Source: Echinimonas agarilytica (GTDB lineage Bacteria; Pseudomonadota; Gammaproteobacteria; Enterobacterales; Neiellaceae). Taken from it: 64,000 bases of DNA. Under the pieces are notes generated by a model that was not told the origin of the DNA, did not search any database, and saw only the letters and a list, made by a program, of their open reading frames with translations. The position numbers were made by a program, and so were the translations under genes. Where the stretch lies: contig NZ_JAMQGP010000004.1 of assembly GCF_023703465.1 (NCBI RefSeq), forward strand, positions 186,001 to 250,000, given 5' to 3'. Positions 27,133 to 35,713 of this stretch are shown here, piece after piece (the first letter of the stretch is position 1; every line of letters begins with the position of its first letter).

Positions 27133-27579
27133 TTATGTGTTTGATTCTGATGGCGCCTTAGATGCATCCCAATACATAGCTTCAATTTTATGGCCATCTA
27201 GATCCCGTACAAAACAACCGTAATAGGCATCTGAATACATAGGTCTTGGGCCCGGAGCGCCGTCATCAGTTGCTCCGGCTTTCATGGCAGCAGCATAAAA
27301 TGCATCGACCACAGTAGGCGTTTGCGCTAAAAACGCAAAATGCACGCCGTTTGCTGTTTCTGCTGATTTTAAATTGTGGGGAAGTTGCACCCAAAATTCA
27401 GGAAATTCCTTCCCATATGCGACCGCGACGCCTTCAATGTCGATCACTCGGCGCGCACCTATGGTCAACAGAACTTGGTCGTAAAATGCCAGTGCTTCGG
27501 GCAAGCGGTTAGAGCCCACCGAAACATGAGACATAATCGAGGGGCTAACAAGCGGCTCGGCGTGTGTTGATTCAGACAT
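27133..27579 (-). CDS. VOC family (glyoxalase/bleomycin resistance-like) protein
   Basis: The 148-residue protein is a single vicinal-oxygen-chelate domain: 'MSHVSVGSNRLPEALAFYDQVL' opens the first beta-alpha-beta-beta-beta module with a metal-ligand His, and 'DLDGHKIEAMYW' closes the second with a Glu ligand. These positions fit metal-binding VOC enzymes. The substrate is unknown; small one-domain VOC proteins are often lyases or detoxification enzymes. AAGGAACAAATC precedes the ATG. It is first in an operon with the ABM-like protein and a YafY-type regulator. Confidence 0.85.
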   Translation of the reverse strand: MSESTHAEPLVSPSIMSHVSVGSNRLPEALAFYDQVLLTIGARRVIDIEGVAVAYGKEFPEFWVQLPHNLKSAETANGVHFAFLAQTPTVVDAFYAAAMKAGATDDGAPGPRPMYSDAYYGCFVRDLDGHKIEAMYWDASKAPSESNT

Positions 27580-27798
27580 GATTTGTTCCTTGTTCTATAA
27601 ATAAAGGTCAAATTAATAACCTAGAATCAAGACTAGTCGCTTGGACTGACAGAAGCTGTCAGTAGCATGAACGGGCAAATAGGAACAACCACGAAAAATA
27701 CTGGAATAAACACCCGTTCGATGCGGCTGCCTCTGCAACCGCAATGAATTAATCATGATAAGGTGCTCATCCAGCGAACATGTAATATGATTATGGCA

Positions 27799-28239
27799 TT
27801 AAAGTTTGATGCGCAGTTCGGTGTCACCTTTGACTGTCACTTTGGCATCCTCAAAGCTGGCTGGGCCAAACGCTCCGGCTTCATTGCTAAAACCATAGGG
27901 CTCAGATGGAATCCCCAGCATGTTAGTATCAAGCTGTCCGTTGTCATTCTCATCATGAAACATTTTCACCGCATATTCGCCATCGGCTAAATCATGCAAG
28001 GTTATACGAAGCGTATGACTGGCAGGCGCCATTTGCGCCAGAAATACCGCATTCTTTTCAGCATCGTAGCTTGCTTGGCTGTTGTAAATGGAAATATAGG
28101 ATGTGCCTTGTATTTGCTCATAGCCTTCAATAACAAGTGCAATATCTGCTGCTGTTGCAGATGCGCCCACCAAGACGCCACATGCAGCAATGCTTTGACC
28201 AAGTTTATTCAAGTGCTTCGATAAGTTAAGTACGTTCAT
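27799..28239 (-). CDS. DUF2141 family secreted protein
   Basis: The 146-residue protein has a signal peptide (about 1-31, 'ASATAAD') and a DUF2141 domain: 'LVIEGYEQIQGTSYISIYNS', 'LHDLADGEYAVKMFHDENDNGQLDTN' and 'GIPSEPYGFSNEA', the family's typical closing motif. The fold is a transthyretin-like beta sandwich with unknown function. The ATG at 28239 is preceded by GGAGAG; an upstream in-frame extension lacks a signal peptide. Single-gene unit. Confidence 0.88.
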   Translation of the reverse strand: MNVLNLSKHLNKLGQSIAACGVLVGASATAADIALVIEGYEQIQGTSYISIYNSQASYDAEKNAVFLAQMAPASHTLRITLHDLADGEYAVKMFHDENDNGQLDTNMLGIPSEPYGFSNEAGAFGPASFEDAKVTVKGDTELRIKL

Positions 28240-28424
28240 GAGTGCTCTCCATTTCAGTGTATTGACGTTAAGTGACACATCAATGCTACATTCACAGAAC
28301 AACGTTAGCAGGTGCTAAAGGTCATGAGATAGGAGTGTTAAATACGTGACTTTTGTCACTTCTCGTTAGAGGCTAGGCAGTGAAAACCGTGAAAGGAACG
28401 TAATCGTACAATGAATACAGATGT

Positions 28425-28477
28425 AAAAAGTGAAGCCGTCTCATGTACAGAGAGGGGGAAACGCTTGAGACGGCTTC
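28425..28477 (-). terminator. Terminator of the sugar-acid operon
   Basis: GAAGCCGTCTCA and TGAGACGGCTTC form a perfect 12-bp stem around a 22-base loop, followed on the minus strand by ACTTTTT. It begins 11 bp past the aldolase stop. Confidence 0.85.
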
Positions 28478-28487
28478 AAAAAAATTA

Positions 28488-29129
28488 TCAATATCGTTCT
28501 TTGGTGTGTAGCTGTTCTACCACTGCCTTCAAGCGTTGAACTAACGCTTGCTTTTGTTCTTCCGAGCGCACCGGTTGCGCTAAACTGCCACCAATACCCA
28601 CGCCTTTGCCTCCCGCGTCAAACCAGCTTTTGAAGTTATCGTCACTCACACCTCCTACAGGCATAAAGATCACGTCATTCAATGGCCCTTTCGCCAAAGA
28701 TTCCAAGTACTCTGTCCCCAAACTGCCCGCCGGAAACAACTTCACGATATCGGCACCGGCTTCAACGGCTGTGACTATTTCTGTTGGAGAAAACGCGCCC
28801 ATCAACACCGGCACTTCATGCTGATGCGCCACTGAAACAATTTCTTCAGAGGTATTAGGCGTGACCAAAAATTCTGCACCCGCTTCAATCGCTTCATGAG
28901 CCAACGAAGCGTTGGTCACTGTTCCCGCACCAATGAGCAAATGCGGATAGGCTTTCTTTAACCGGCGAATCGCATCACAATATTTTGGCGTGTTACTGGT
29001 AATTTCCAGCACTCTAACACCTGCCAAATCAAAACATTCGACAATCGCGTCAATGTCATCTGGGTTTTTAACCCGGATGATCATGACTAATTTTTCTTCC
29101 AAAATTCGGCCTAAACGATGCTGTCGCAT
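28488..29129 (-). CDS. KDPG/KDPGal-type aldolase
   Basis: The 213-residue class I aldolase splits 2-keto-3-deoxy-6-phospho-sugar acids into pyruvate and glyceraldehyde 3-phosphate. It shows the Eda/DgoA family residues: 'VLEITSNTP' (catalytic Glu), 'IGAGTVTN', 'FLVTPNTSEE', and 'IVKLFPAGSLG', which holds the Schiff-base lysine. The family includes Eda (KDPG and KHG) and DgoA (KDPGal); sequence alone does not settle which sugar. It is the last gene of a five-gene leftward operon, 11 bp after the kinase gene, and supplies the final step. AGGAG precedes the ATG. Confidence 0.9.
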   Translation of the reverse strand: MRQHRLGRILEEKLVMIIRVKNPDDIDAIVECFDLAGVRVLEITSNTPKYCDAIRRLKKAYPHLLIGAGTVTNASLAHEAIEAGAEFLVTPNTSEEIVSVAHQHEVPVLMGAFSPTEIVTAVEAGADIVKLFPAGSLGTEYLESLAKGPLNDVIFMPVGGVSDDNFKSWFDAGGKGVGIGGSLAQPVRSEEQKQALVQRLKAVVEQLHTKERY

Positions 29130-29140
29130 AACGACTCCTA

Positions 29141-30145
29141 TTATCGAATGATATGTCCAGATTGATGACCGCTCGCTGCCGCCTCAACCTCTCTTTCGTT
29201 CAACCAGTTTTGGTCACCAAAAAACGTGTGCCCAAGGGCAAAAGCTGCATTGGCGAAATCTACGGTTCTATCCGCATTCCAGCCTTTCAAAATGCCGTGC
29301 AAAATACCTGCGGCAAAGCAGTCGCCTGTCCCTAAGCGATCTAAGATATCGACCTCAATCGGCAACGATGTAGACACTTTCCCGTCCACTAAAAAAGTAC
29401 CCATTACTGTATTTTTACTTGCGCTATGGTGGATACGTCCGGTAATCGCAGCATCGACGTTGAATGTTTCATGAAGAAAAAGCCCTACGTTCACCGCTTC
29501 GTCGAGAGGATCATTCAGATCAAATGAATGCTCGTATACATCAGCCAAACCACCAGCATTCGCAAAGACCAAATCCGCCAAATGCATAATCGCAGAAAAG
29601 TATTCCCGCGCTTTGGACGCGTCTTGCCAAAGGCTACGACGGAAGTTCAAGTCAAAGGCGACTTTGACGCCCATCTCACGCGCAGCTCTTGCAGCCTTTA
29701 TGCTTTCAAGTGCGCATTGCTCTGACAATGCAGGCGTGATACCGCCCAGAAACAACCACTCTTGGCCGGCTAAAATAGACTGCCAATCAAATTCATTGTC
29801 TGTAATTTCAGAGATGGAAGAATATGCTCGGTCATAGATGACACGTGAAGGCCGTATTGAAGCACCAAGCTCAATAAAGTAAATACCCATGCGTTCGCCA
29901 CCGCGTAGAATATGCGAGGTGCCAATGCCATATTTTTGCAGACTCGCCATTGCGGCATCACCCAAAGCATGGGCAGGAAATTTAGTGACATATTCCGTGC
30001 GATGACCAAAACGACACAAACTGCTAGCAACGTTTGACTCTGCGCCTGCAAAATCAACCGACAACGGACCTGCAACAATCAGCTGCTCTTGTGGTTTTGA
30101 CGGCGTGAGCCGCAACATAACCTCACCAAAAAACACCGTACTCAT
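29141..30145 (-). CDS. PfkB-family 2-keto-3-deoxy-sugar-acid kinase (KdgK-like)
   Basis: This 334-residue ribokinase-family enzyme should phosphorylate KDG or KDGal at C6. The N-terminal pattern 'FFGEVMLRLTP' and 'FAGAESNVASSLCRFG' is typical of KdgK, and the catalytic anion-hole motif is 'LGTGDCFAAGILHG' with the base Asp. It overlaps the transporter gene by 4 bp (ATGA) and is followed by the aldolase. In the E. coli galactonate operon this job is done by an unrelated DgoK kinase, so this cluster is a KdgK-based variant. The specific substrate is inferred from operon context. Confidence 0.88.
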   Translation of the reverse strand: MSTVFFGEVMLRLTPSKPQEQLIVAGPLSVDFAGAESNVASSLCRFGHRTEYVTKFPAHALGDAAMASLQKYGIGTSHILRGGERMGIYFIELGASIRPSRVIYDRAYSSISEITDNEFDWQSILAGQEWLFLGGITPALSEQCALESIKAARAAREMGVKVAFDLNFRRSLWQDASKAREYFSAIMHLADLVFANAGGLADVYEHSFDLNDPLDEAVNVGLFLHETFNVDAAITGRIHHSASKNTVMGTFLVDGKVSTSLPIEVDILDRLGTGDCFAAGILHGILKGWNADRTVDFANAAFALGHTFFGDQNWLNEREVEAAASGHQSGHIIR

Positions 30146-31449
30146 TGCGCTTTCTCCTGCTCAGACAGCTCAATCGGCTCGATTTTTCCAACCAAAAATA
30201 AGTAGGAACACAACCCCATCAAGGCCAAGCAACAAATCATGACTAATGCAGGTCTAAAATCACCATCTTTTGCTAAGTAACCTATCGCTAAAGGCACGGT
30301 TACCGCAGACAATCCACCAATGAAGTTAAAGCAACCTCCCACTAATCCCACCATATGGCGCGGTGCAATCAGTGAAACAAACACCCATGCGATTGACGCA
30401 AGACCGTTGCCAAAGAAAGTTAAAGACAAAAAGAAGGTAACCATGACTGTGCTATCAACATAATTGGCACCAATCACAGAGGTGGATAACAGCATTCCAA
30501 CCACAATAGGGGCTTTGCGAGAGAACTCTTTGGAATAGCCTTTTTTCACTAATGCATCTGAAATAAAGCCCGATAGCAGCACGCCACAAAATGCAGCTAA
30601 AAATGGAATAGAAGCCACAAAACCCGAGTTCAGATCGCCTAGTCCTCGGTAATCAGCAAGATAGGTTGGGAACCATGTTAAGAAGAAAATAAGTGTTCCA
30701 CCTAGGCAGAACTGACCAATGTAAATCCCCCAAAGCTTACGGTGCGAAAACGCTATTTTAAGATTGTTCCAACTCACCGCAGATTGCGCGACCACAGGCT
30801 CACTGTTGCTGTGACTGCTGCGCTCTGACACATTGCTGTTTTCAGATTCGGACTCAGGGCTTGGGTCACGATAAAGAAAATACCAAATTGCAGCCCACAC
30901 AATGCCGATAAGTCCCGACACGATGAACAAGCCGCGCCAACCAAAAAACTCTTGGATCACCGCCAAAAATGGCATTAAGAACGCCAGCCCGATAAATTGT
31001 CCTGACGTATACACAGCAATAGCGCTTGCGCGTTCATGCTCGGCAAACCAATGCGTCACAATTTTATTGTTCGCAGGATATGAAGGCGCTTCAAACACTC
31101 CAATAGCCATGCGACAACCGATCATGGCAGCCAATGAACTCACCATGCCTTGCACTAAGGTTGCCAACGACCAGCACACCAATATTGTTGGGTATAATAT
31201 TCTCATGCGAACCGCATCAACCAACATACCGCCGGGGATCTGCATGATCGAATAGGTCCATGCAAAGGCCGAAAATATAAGCCCCATCTGAATCGTTGTA
31301 AGTTCTAAGTCTTCCGAAATGGCGTTGGCGGCAACAGAAATATTGGTTCTGTCCATGTAGTTAATGACGACGCTGACGAAAATCAGAGCCAGCGCGCCAA
31401 ACTTACCGCGTTTGGCTTGACTCGATTGCTGTGAGGTTGTCCTTGACAT
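30142..31449 (-). CDS. MFS sugar-acid transporter (anion:cation symporter type)
   Basis: The 435-residue inner-membrane protein has about 12 membrane segments. Its opening 'VVINYMDRTNISVAANAISEDL' and 'FSAFAWTYSIMQIPGGMLVD' are signature features of the ACS family (DgoT, ExuT, GarP), which import hexonates and hexuronates with protons. 'GVFEAPSYPANNKIVTHWF' is also family-typical. It has a long hydrophilic loop with a Ser/Glu-rich stretch near residues 205-225. It sits between the dehydratase and the kinase in the operon, which supports uptake of the operon's own sugar acid. Confidence 0.9.
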   Translation of the reverse strand: MSRTTSQQSSQAKRGKFGALALIFVSVVINYMDRTNISVAANAISEDLELTTIQMGLIFSAFAWTYSIMQIPGGMLVDAVRMRILYPTILVCWSLATLVQGMVSSLAAMIGCRMAIGVFEAPSYPANNKIVTHWFAEHERASAIAVYTSGQFIGLAFLMPFLAVIQEFFGWRGLFIVSGLIGIVWAAIWYFLYRDPSPESESENSNVSERSSHSNSEPVVAQSAVSWNNLKIAFSHRKLWGIYIGQFCLGGTLIFFLTWFPTYLADYRGLGDLNSGFVASIPFLAAFCGVLLSGFISDALVKKGYSKEFSRKAPIVVGMLLSTSVIGANYVDSTVMVTFFLSLTFFGNGLASIAWVFVSLIAPRHMVGLVGGCFNFIGGLSAVTVPLAIGYLAKDGDFRPALVMICCLALMGLCSYLFLVGKIEPIELSEQEKAQ

Positions 31450-31462
31450 TTGAAACTCCTAT

Positions 31463-32617
31463 TTACCAGTTGGTGAACGAACCGTCGTTTTTATGCAAAC
31501 GCGGTGTTTCCCAGAATTTGAACGTAAGGTCTTGCAGCTCATCTTCGTTCACATCAATTCCCAAGCCATTTCCTTCAGGCAACTCCAACACGTTGTTCAC
31601 CAGCTGAGGGCGCGCGCTGAAAATGCGATCATAATCGCTCATATCGCCATCATAAGGAGGCCATTCCAACCAAGCTAAATTAGGAATTGCTGCACAATAG
31701 TGAATGGATGCAGCAGTACAAATTGGACTCAATGGATTGTGCGGCATCATGTCGATATATTGCGTTTCGCACATAGCTGCAATTTTCATAGACTCGGTTA
31801 AGCCGCCTGCATTACAAATATCCACTCGCCCAAAGTCGGTAAGCCCAGCATCAACGTAAGGCGCGAAATCCCACTTACTTGCAAACTCTTCTCCAATCGC
31901 CAGCGGCACGTTGACACGCTGCCTTAAACCTTCATAGACCTTGGGCGACTCGGCTCGAATAGGCTCTTCAATAAAGTCGAGCGTGCCTGGGGGCATTCGC
32001 TCACATAAAGAAATTGTTTCTGGCACACTCAAACGGTGGTGGTAATCCACCCCGAGGACAATTTCAGGGCCCAAGGCTTCTCGAGCTTTCGTGAGCCAGT
32101 GAGCCGCCTCTGCAATGGATGCTCTTGGGTCAAACAAAGACGATTCTCCGGCAGTACCGTGTACACCCGTTGTTGCTCGCATGACAGTCCACCCTTGCTC
32201 TTTGAATGACACCAATTCATCGACCATCTCCTGACCGTACGGCAGAATAGAAGTCACAAATACAGGGACATGATTGCGTTGTTTGCCGCCAAGCAACTGA
32301 TGAACCGGAACTCTCAACGCCTTTGCGCAAACGTCATGGAGGGCAATATCAATGGCTGATATAGCCGCAGACAATACTCTTCCGCCTTCAAAGTACTGGC
32401 TTCGATACATGTCTTGCCACAATGCACCAATATTAAAAGCTGACTTACCGATTAAAAATTGTTTGTAATGTTCAATCGCGCCCATGACTGCTTTTTCACG
32501 ACCCGACAACCCCGACTCGCCCCAGCCATATAGACCTTCGTCGGTTTCTACTTTGACCAAGCAGACGTTTCGAAAGCCAAGCCAAAATGCATAGGCTTTG
32601 ATGTTAGTAATTTTCAT
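31463..32617 (-). CDS. Enolase-superfamily sugar-acid dehydratase (DgoD-like)
   Basis: This 384-residue MR-subgroup enzyme should remove water from a sugar acid to give a 2-keto-3-deoxy acid. Domain order is normal: an N-terminal capping domain (1-120) and a TIM barrel. Metal ligands fit Asp of 'GVDYHHR', Glu of 'FIEEP' and Glu of 'IGEEF'. The DxH pair in 'DYH' and the His in 'MPHNPLSP' match the two catalytic histidines of D-galactonate dehydratase. The MR-type KxK lysine motif is absent, also as in DgoD. Galactonate is the closest guess; mannonate, gluconate or a cyclic anhydro-acid are possible. First enzyme gene after the regulator. Confidence 0.85.
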   Translation of the reverse strand: MKITNIKAYAFWLGFRNVCLVKVETDEGLYGWGESGLSGREKAVMGAIEHYKQFLIGKSAFNIGALWQDMYRSQYFEGGRVLSAAISAIDIALHDVCAKALRVPVHQLLGGKQRNHVPVFVTSILPYGQEMVDELVSFKEQGWTVMRATTGVHGTAGESSLFDPRASIAEAAHWLTKAREALGPEIVLGVDYHHRLSVPETISLCERMPPGTLDFIEEPIRAESPKVYEGLRQRVNVPLAIGEEFASKWDFAPYVDAGLTDFGRVDICNAGGLTESMKIAAMCETQYIDMMPHNPLSPICTAASIHYCAAIPNLAWLEWPPYDGDMSDYDRIFSARPQLVNNVLELPEGNGLGIDVNEDELQDLTFKFWETPRLHKNDGSFTNW

Positions 32618-32635
32618 TTGCGAAACCTTCTAGTA

Positions 32636-33298
32636 TCAGCGGGCTAGGTTTTTAGACCAATAGTCGCCGCCGTTTAAGATGTGTTGTACGAGCAGTTCTT
32701 TTGCACGCTCGCTTTCGTTTGACTTGAGCAAGTCGAGCAATTGCTGATGTTCATTTAACGCTTGCTCGTAACGGCGATGATGGATAGGGATGTTGCAGTG
32801 CATAGCCTGCAGTACAATTTTCTTGCTTTTCCATAACTGCACCGCAGATTCGTTGTAATGTCCTTTGTACATTTCCCAATGAAATTTGGTATCGAGTTCG
32901 CGAAACTCTGCAGGGTTCTCGTGAGAAATAGCCTTCATTTGCTCCATGATGGCTTCTAGGCATGCAATGTTTTTGGCGGTGTAAGAGTCGGTAAACCAAT
33001 TTAGAAAATACGGTTCTAATAGCTGCAAAATTTCGAACACATCTCTCATAGTGCTGTATTCAAATTGTGCGACTCGAGCACCGCTATTCTTCTGGAACGT
33101 CACAAAACCTTCCCCCTCAAGTTGCTTAAGCGCCTCTCGAATAGGGTTCACACTGGTGTCATAGCGTTTCGCTAATGACGTTGTTACAAGGCGATCGCCA
33201 CTGACCCAAATGCCATGAGCTATGTCAGACAAAATCTGATCGTATATGGTCTGATTAGCGCTCCAGCTTTTATCCTGACTCTCGGTTAGAGGATTCAT
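32636..33298 (-). CDS. GntR/FadR-type regulator of the sugar-acid operon
   Basis: The 220-residue protein has an N-terminal winged helix (about 14-75; 'QTIYDQILSDIAHG' and 'SVNPIREALKQLEGEGFV') and a C-terminal FCD effector domain (about 85-212) with 'ELDTKFHWEMYKG' and 'NEHQQLLDLL', which carry typical metal-binding histidines. FCD regulators usually repress sugar-acid operons and release when the sugar acid binds. I start it at ATG 33298. Upstream ATGs at 33322 and 33313 would put the start within or against a palindromic operator, and they lack ribosome sites. It is the first gene of the operon, so it probably controls itself. Confidence 0.87.
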   Translation of the reverse strand: MNPLTESQDKSWSANQTIYDQILSDIAHGIWVSGDRLVTTSLAKRYDTSVNPIREALKQLEGEGFVTFQKNSGARVAQFEYSTMRDVFEILQLLEPYFLNWFTDSYTAKNIACLEAIMEQMKAISHENPAEFRELDTKFHWEMYKGHYNESAVQLWKSKKIVLQAMHCNIPIHHRRYEQALNEHQQLLDLLKSNESERAKELLVQHILNGGDYWSKNLAR

Positions 33299-33311
33299 CC
33301 CAAACCACCAC

Positions 33312-33345
33312 ATTGCACACAATTAAGATTAAGATTGCACACAAT
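33312..33345. promoter_or_regulatory. Duplicated 12-bp operator before the GntR gene
   Basis: ATTGCACACAAT occurs at 33312-33323 and again at 33334-33345, exactly 22 bp apart (two helix turns). Each has ATTG...CAAT dyad symmetry. The spacing would place two regulator dimers on the same face of the DNA. It lies 14 bp upstream of the likely GntR start codon, so it fits an autorepression site for the sugar-acid operon. Confidence 0.75.
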
Positions 33346-33574
33346 AGTCAATTGTTAAACATTAACGAATGGTTAATTTATATTTAAATGCAAAAATTAG
33401 GACTAGATCTCGAAAGCTCAAGAATGATCACAGTTACGAGCGAGAAAACATCTGAGAAGAAATAAAACTAGCGGGGCTGTCAAACTGACGTCTAACCTTG
33501 TGATACACGCGAAATAGCGGGTTATGTGAAACCGTTAAAACCAATCAGAACAAATTTTAGGAGTAAAAAGCGAC

Positions 33575-34120
33575 ATGGACTCAGTCACCCAAGCACAGCA
33601 TGATATGAGAGATGCTTATTATGATGGGATCCCTGGCATCGTTACTTCAGGCACAACATGGTTGATTGCGGGCCTGGTCGCAATATTCAAGAGCCCGATG
33701 GCTGGAATGTTAACCTTGATATTTGCAGGCATGCTGATCTTTCCGATTTCAGTCATGTTGTGCAAGGCGCTTGGCCGACGCGGACAGCACAATAAGCAAA
33801 ACCCGCTCGCGCCTTTGGCAATAGAAGGCACTATCTGGATGCTACTGTCAATTCCAATCGCAGTTGCAGCATCGCTCTATCAGGTCGAACTGTTTTTCCC
33901 CGCCATGTTATGCGTTATTGCAGGCCGCTACCTCACCTTTAACACCCTATATGGCAATCGCATGTATTATTTTTTCAGCATATTTTTGGCGGGTTGTGGA
34001 ATGTCACTCGCAGTCATGGCATCGCCCGTTTATTTAGGTGCATTACTAGGTGGCGCAGTCGAGATAGCATTTGCCACTGCCATCTACGTTCAAGTGCAAC
34101 GAGATGATGCGATTGCATAA
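33575..34120 (+). CDS. Conserved membrane protein of unknown function
   Basis: The 181-residue protein has about five predicted membrane segments, in pairs around 25-65, 85-115 and 125-175. The N-terminus 'AYYDGIPGIVTSGTTWLIAG' has a pattern I associate with a small family of uncharacterised integral membrane proteins. It has no signal peptide, no catalytic motif, and stands alone. The ribosome site AGGAG lies 13 bp before the ATG, a little far. Function unknown. Confidence 0.75.
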   Translation: MDSVTQAQHDMRDAYYDGIPGIVTSGTTWLIAGLVAIFKSPMAGMLTLIFAGMLIFPISVMLCKALGRRGQHNKQNPLAPLAIEGTIWMLLSIPIAVAASLYQVELFFPAMLCVIAGRYLTFNTLYGNRMYYFFSIFLAGCGMSLAVMASPVYLGALLGGAVEIAFATAIYVQVQRDDAIA

Positions 34121-34165
34121 CACGTGGTATTTTTAGAATGACTCACTTTAACCGTGAATTTAGTG

Positions 34166-34537
34166 CTAGTGCTTACCACCTCCCAAAACGTTCAAAATAT
34201 AAGCAAGTATAAGACGATGAAAGTACTGACGAGGGCTAATGTTGACGCCAAAGTTTTTGTACTTTTCATTGACTGAATTGAAGTGACCTGAAATTTTACG
34301 TGTTTTCTTCAGCTTCACGTTTTTGGTGCGTGAAAGTTTCAGTGAATCGGTAAATATTTGAGTTTCTTCATCCAGCGCTTTGTTGACGATATAGAGTATT
34401 AATTTTCGATCATCCATCGTCGACAAAATAGGATCTGTACAACGAAACTGCTCAATCAATACTTTCAATTCATCACTCATCGCCACGCTATAATATTCGG
34501 TCTGTATTCTGACCTGCTCAACAACATTATTTTGCAT
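34166..34537 (-). CDS. Hypothetical cytoplasmic protein
   Basis: A 123-residue protein with no recognisable family. The N-terminal half is helical and acidic ('AMSDELKVLIEQF', 'KALDEETQIF'), the middle is very basic ('KNVKLKKTRKISG'), and the C-terminus 'YFHRLILAYILNVLGG' is hydrophobic. The basic centre could bind nucleic acid. GAGAGGG is upstream of the ATG. It is convergent with the membrane protein gene at 33575. It is an orphan gene and I cannot assign a role. Confidence 0.6.
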   Translation of the reverse strand: MQNNVVEQVRIQTEYYSVAMSDELKVLIEQFRCTDPILSTMDDRKLILYIVNKALDEETQIFTDSLKLSRTKNVKLKKTRKISGHFNSVNEKYKNFGVNISPRQYFHRLILAYILNVLGGGKH

Positions 34538-34764
34538 ACTAATTTTACGACCCTCTCAATTCGAAAAAGTTTAACAGGATTAACAAATCAATCAAGCGTG
34601 TTAAATCAAAAAAACATGAAGAGCTCTGGAAACGAAAAGACCACAACAACCAACTGCTGTTCGATCCACTCTATTAGTTAGAGTATTTACTTTTCTCCTC
34701 TTGAAGAATTGTTTATTTCAGTGTGAACTAACCCCGCGCTAAAAACCCTAAGGGACACATAAAA

Positions 34765-35070
34765 ATGAAAAAATTAATATTAGCAGCAACAGCAGGTTTA
34801 GTTTTATCAGGTTGTCAAATGACGCCTGAATCTGACTCAAACATTGCTGATGCAGACTTCGCAAACATGTCGTGCGAACAGATCAAACAAACCTTTAATG
34901 ACTATAAAGATCAAATGGATAACGTAGATACAGGCGCAAGCTTATTATCTACTGTTGGTGTAGATGCAGGCACATCTGAAGCCAAACAACTCATGCGTGA
35001 AGGCTACACTCAAGCGAAGAAAGTTGCAGACCCTGTAATGAAAGCTAAGAGCTGTAAATTCTCAGTTTAA
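34765..35070 (+). CDS. Small lipoprotein of unknown function
   Basis: The 101-residue protein has a clear lipoprotein signal peptide with lipobox 'LSGC' (Cys19 is the lipidated residue). The mature part is short, acidic and helical, with two more cysteines ('NMSCEQIKQTFNDY' and 'AKSCKF') that could form a disulphide. Residue after Cys is Gln, not Asp, so outer-membrane sorting by Lol is expected. AAGGGA precedes the ATG and a good terminator follows the stop. Confidence 0.82.
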   Translation: MKKLILAATAGLVLSGCQMTPESDSNIADADFANMSCEQIKQTFNDYKDQMDNVDTGASLLSTVGVDAGTSEAKQLMREGYTQAKKVADPVMKAKSCKFSV

Positions 35071-35093
35071 TCGCTGAAAATTGAACAACATTC

Positions 35094-35119
35094 AAGCCCT
35101 ATTGAATTAGGGCTTTTAT
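35094..35119 (+). terminator. Terminator of the small lipoprotein gene
   Basis: AAGCCCTA and TAGGGCTT form an 8-bp stem with a 6-base loop, followed by TTATT. It lies 24 bp past the stop. Confidence 0.88.
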
Positions 35120-35713
35120 TAATCCCCACCCCAAAAAATGACTGACTAGTCGAAAGTTAAATAAATTGATACTTACCATTAGTTAATTTATTTAGAAACA
35201 TAATAAAAACCACCTCATTAACCACCCATTAACAATAATGAAACATTTAACGTAAATTAAATATTGATTACGATAAAAATATAACCAACAAAATGATTTA
35301 AATAATGTTTTTAAAATTATTTAAATCAACATTAACTTTATTCACCGTTAAAAAATCTTTACAGATTCAACCAGCACAGCCTTGGGAAACACGATTTAAC
35401 AACACAGTTCCTACACCGATTGCTCACTACAATGGAAGCAACGAGCGGTTCCAAAAAAACGCCTCTGCATGACAGCACTGCCATCACTCCATTTCAATTT
35501 GATGACAGCATTTTCAATTAATTCATACCACTAGGTTGTTGTATCAACAGTTTTATTGGACGCCTCTGCTACACTTACATGCACCAAACTTATTATTCAT
35601 TGCGTGCGCTTGGTTTTGAGCCCGTTCCACTGACGAAGATCGATTTATCGTACTTAAGTGGCTAACGCTCAATGCTCTACTGTTCATCGAAACGCTGAAA
35701 CTATGGTTGATTC
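35120..35713. other. 594-bp non-coding AT-rich region before betT
   Basis: The first half (35150-35400) is very AT-rich with runs of A and T and no gene. The second half has more normal composition but only short frames. It holds the promoter of the BCCT transporter gene and perhaps an sRNA or regulator sites, but I see no clear sigma-54, Pho or BetI-like palindrome in it. Confidence 0.5.

Noticed and set aside
35560-35580. Sigma-54-like sequence before the BCCT gene
   Set aside because: GG and GC are 8 bp apart and the gene lies 130 bp away; spacing is not compatible with RpoN.
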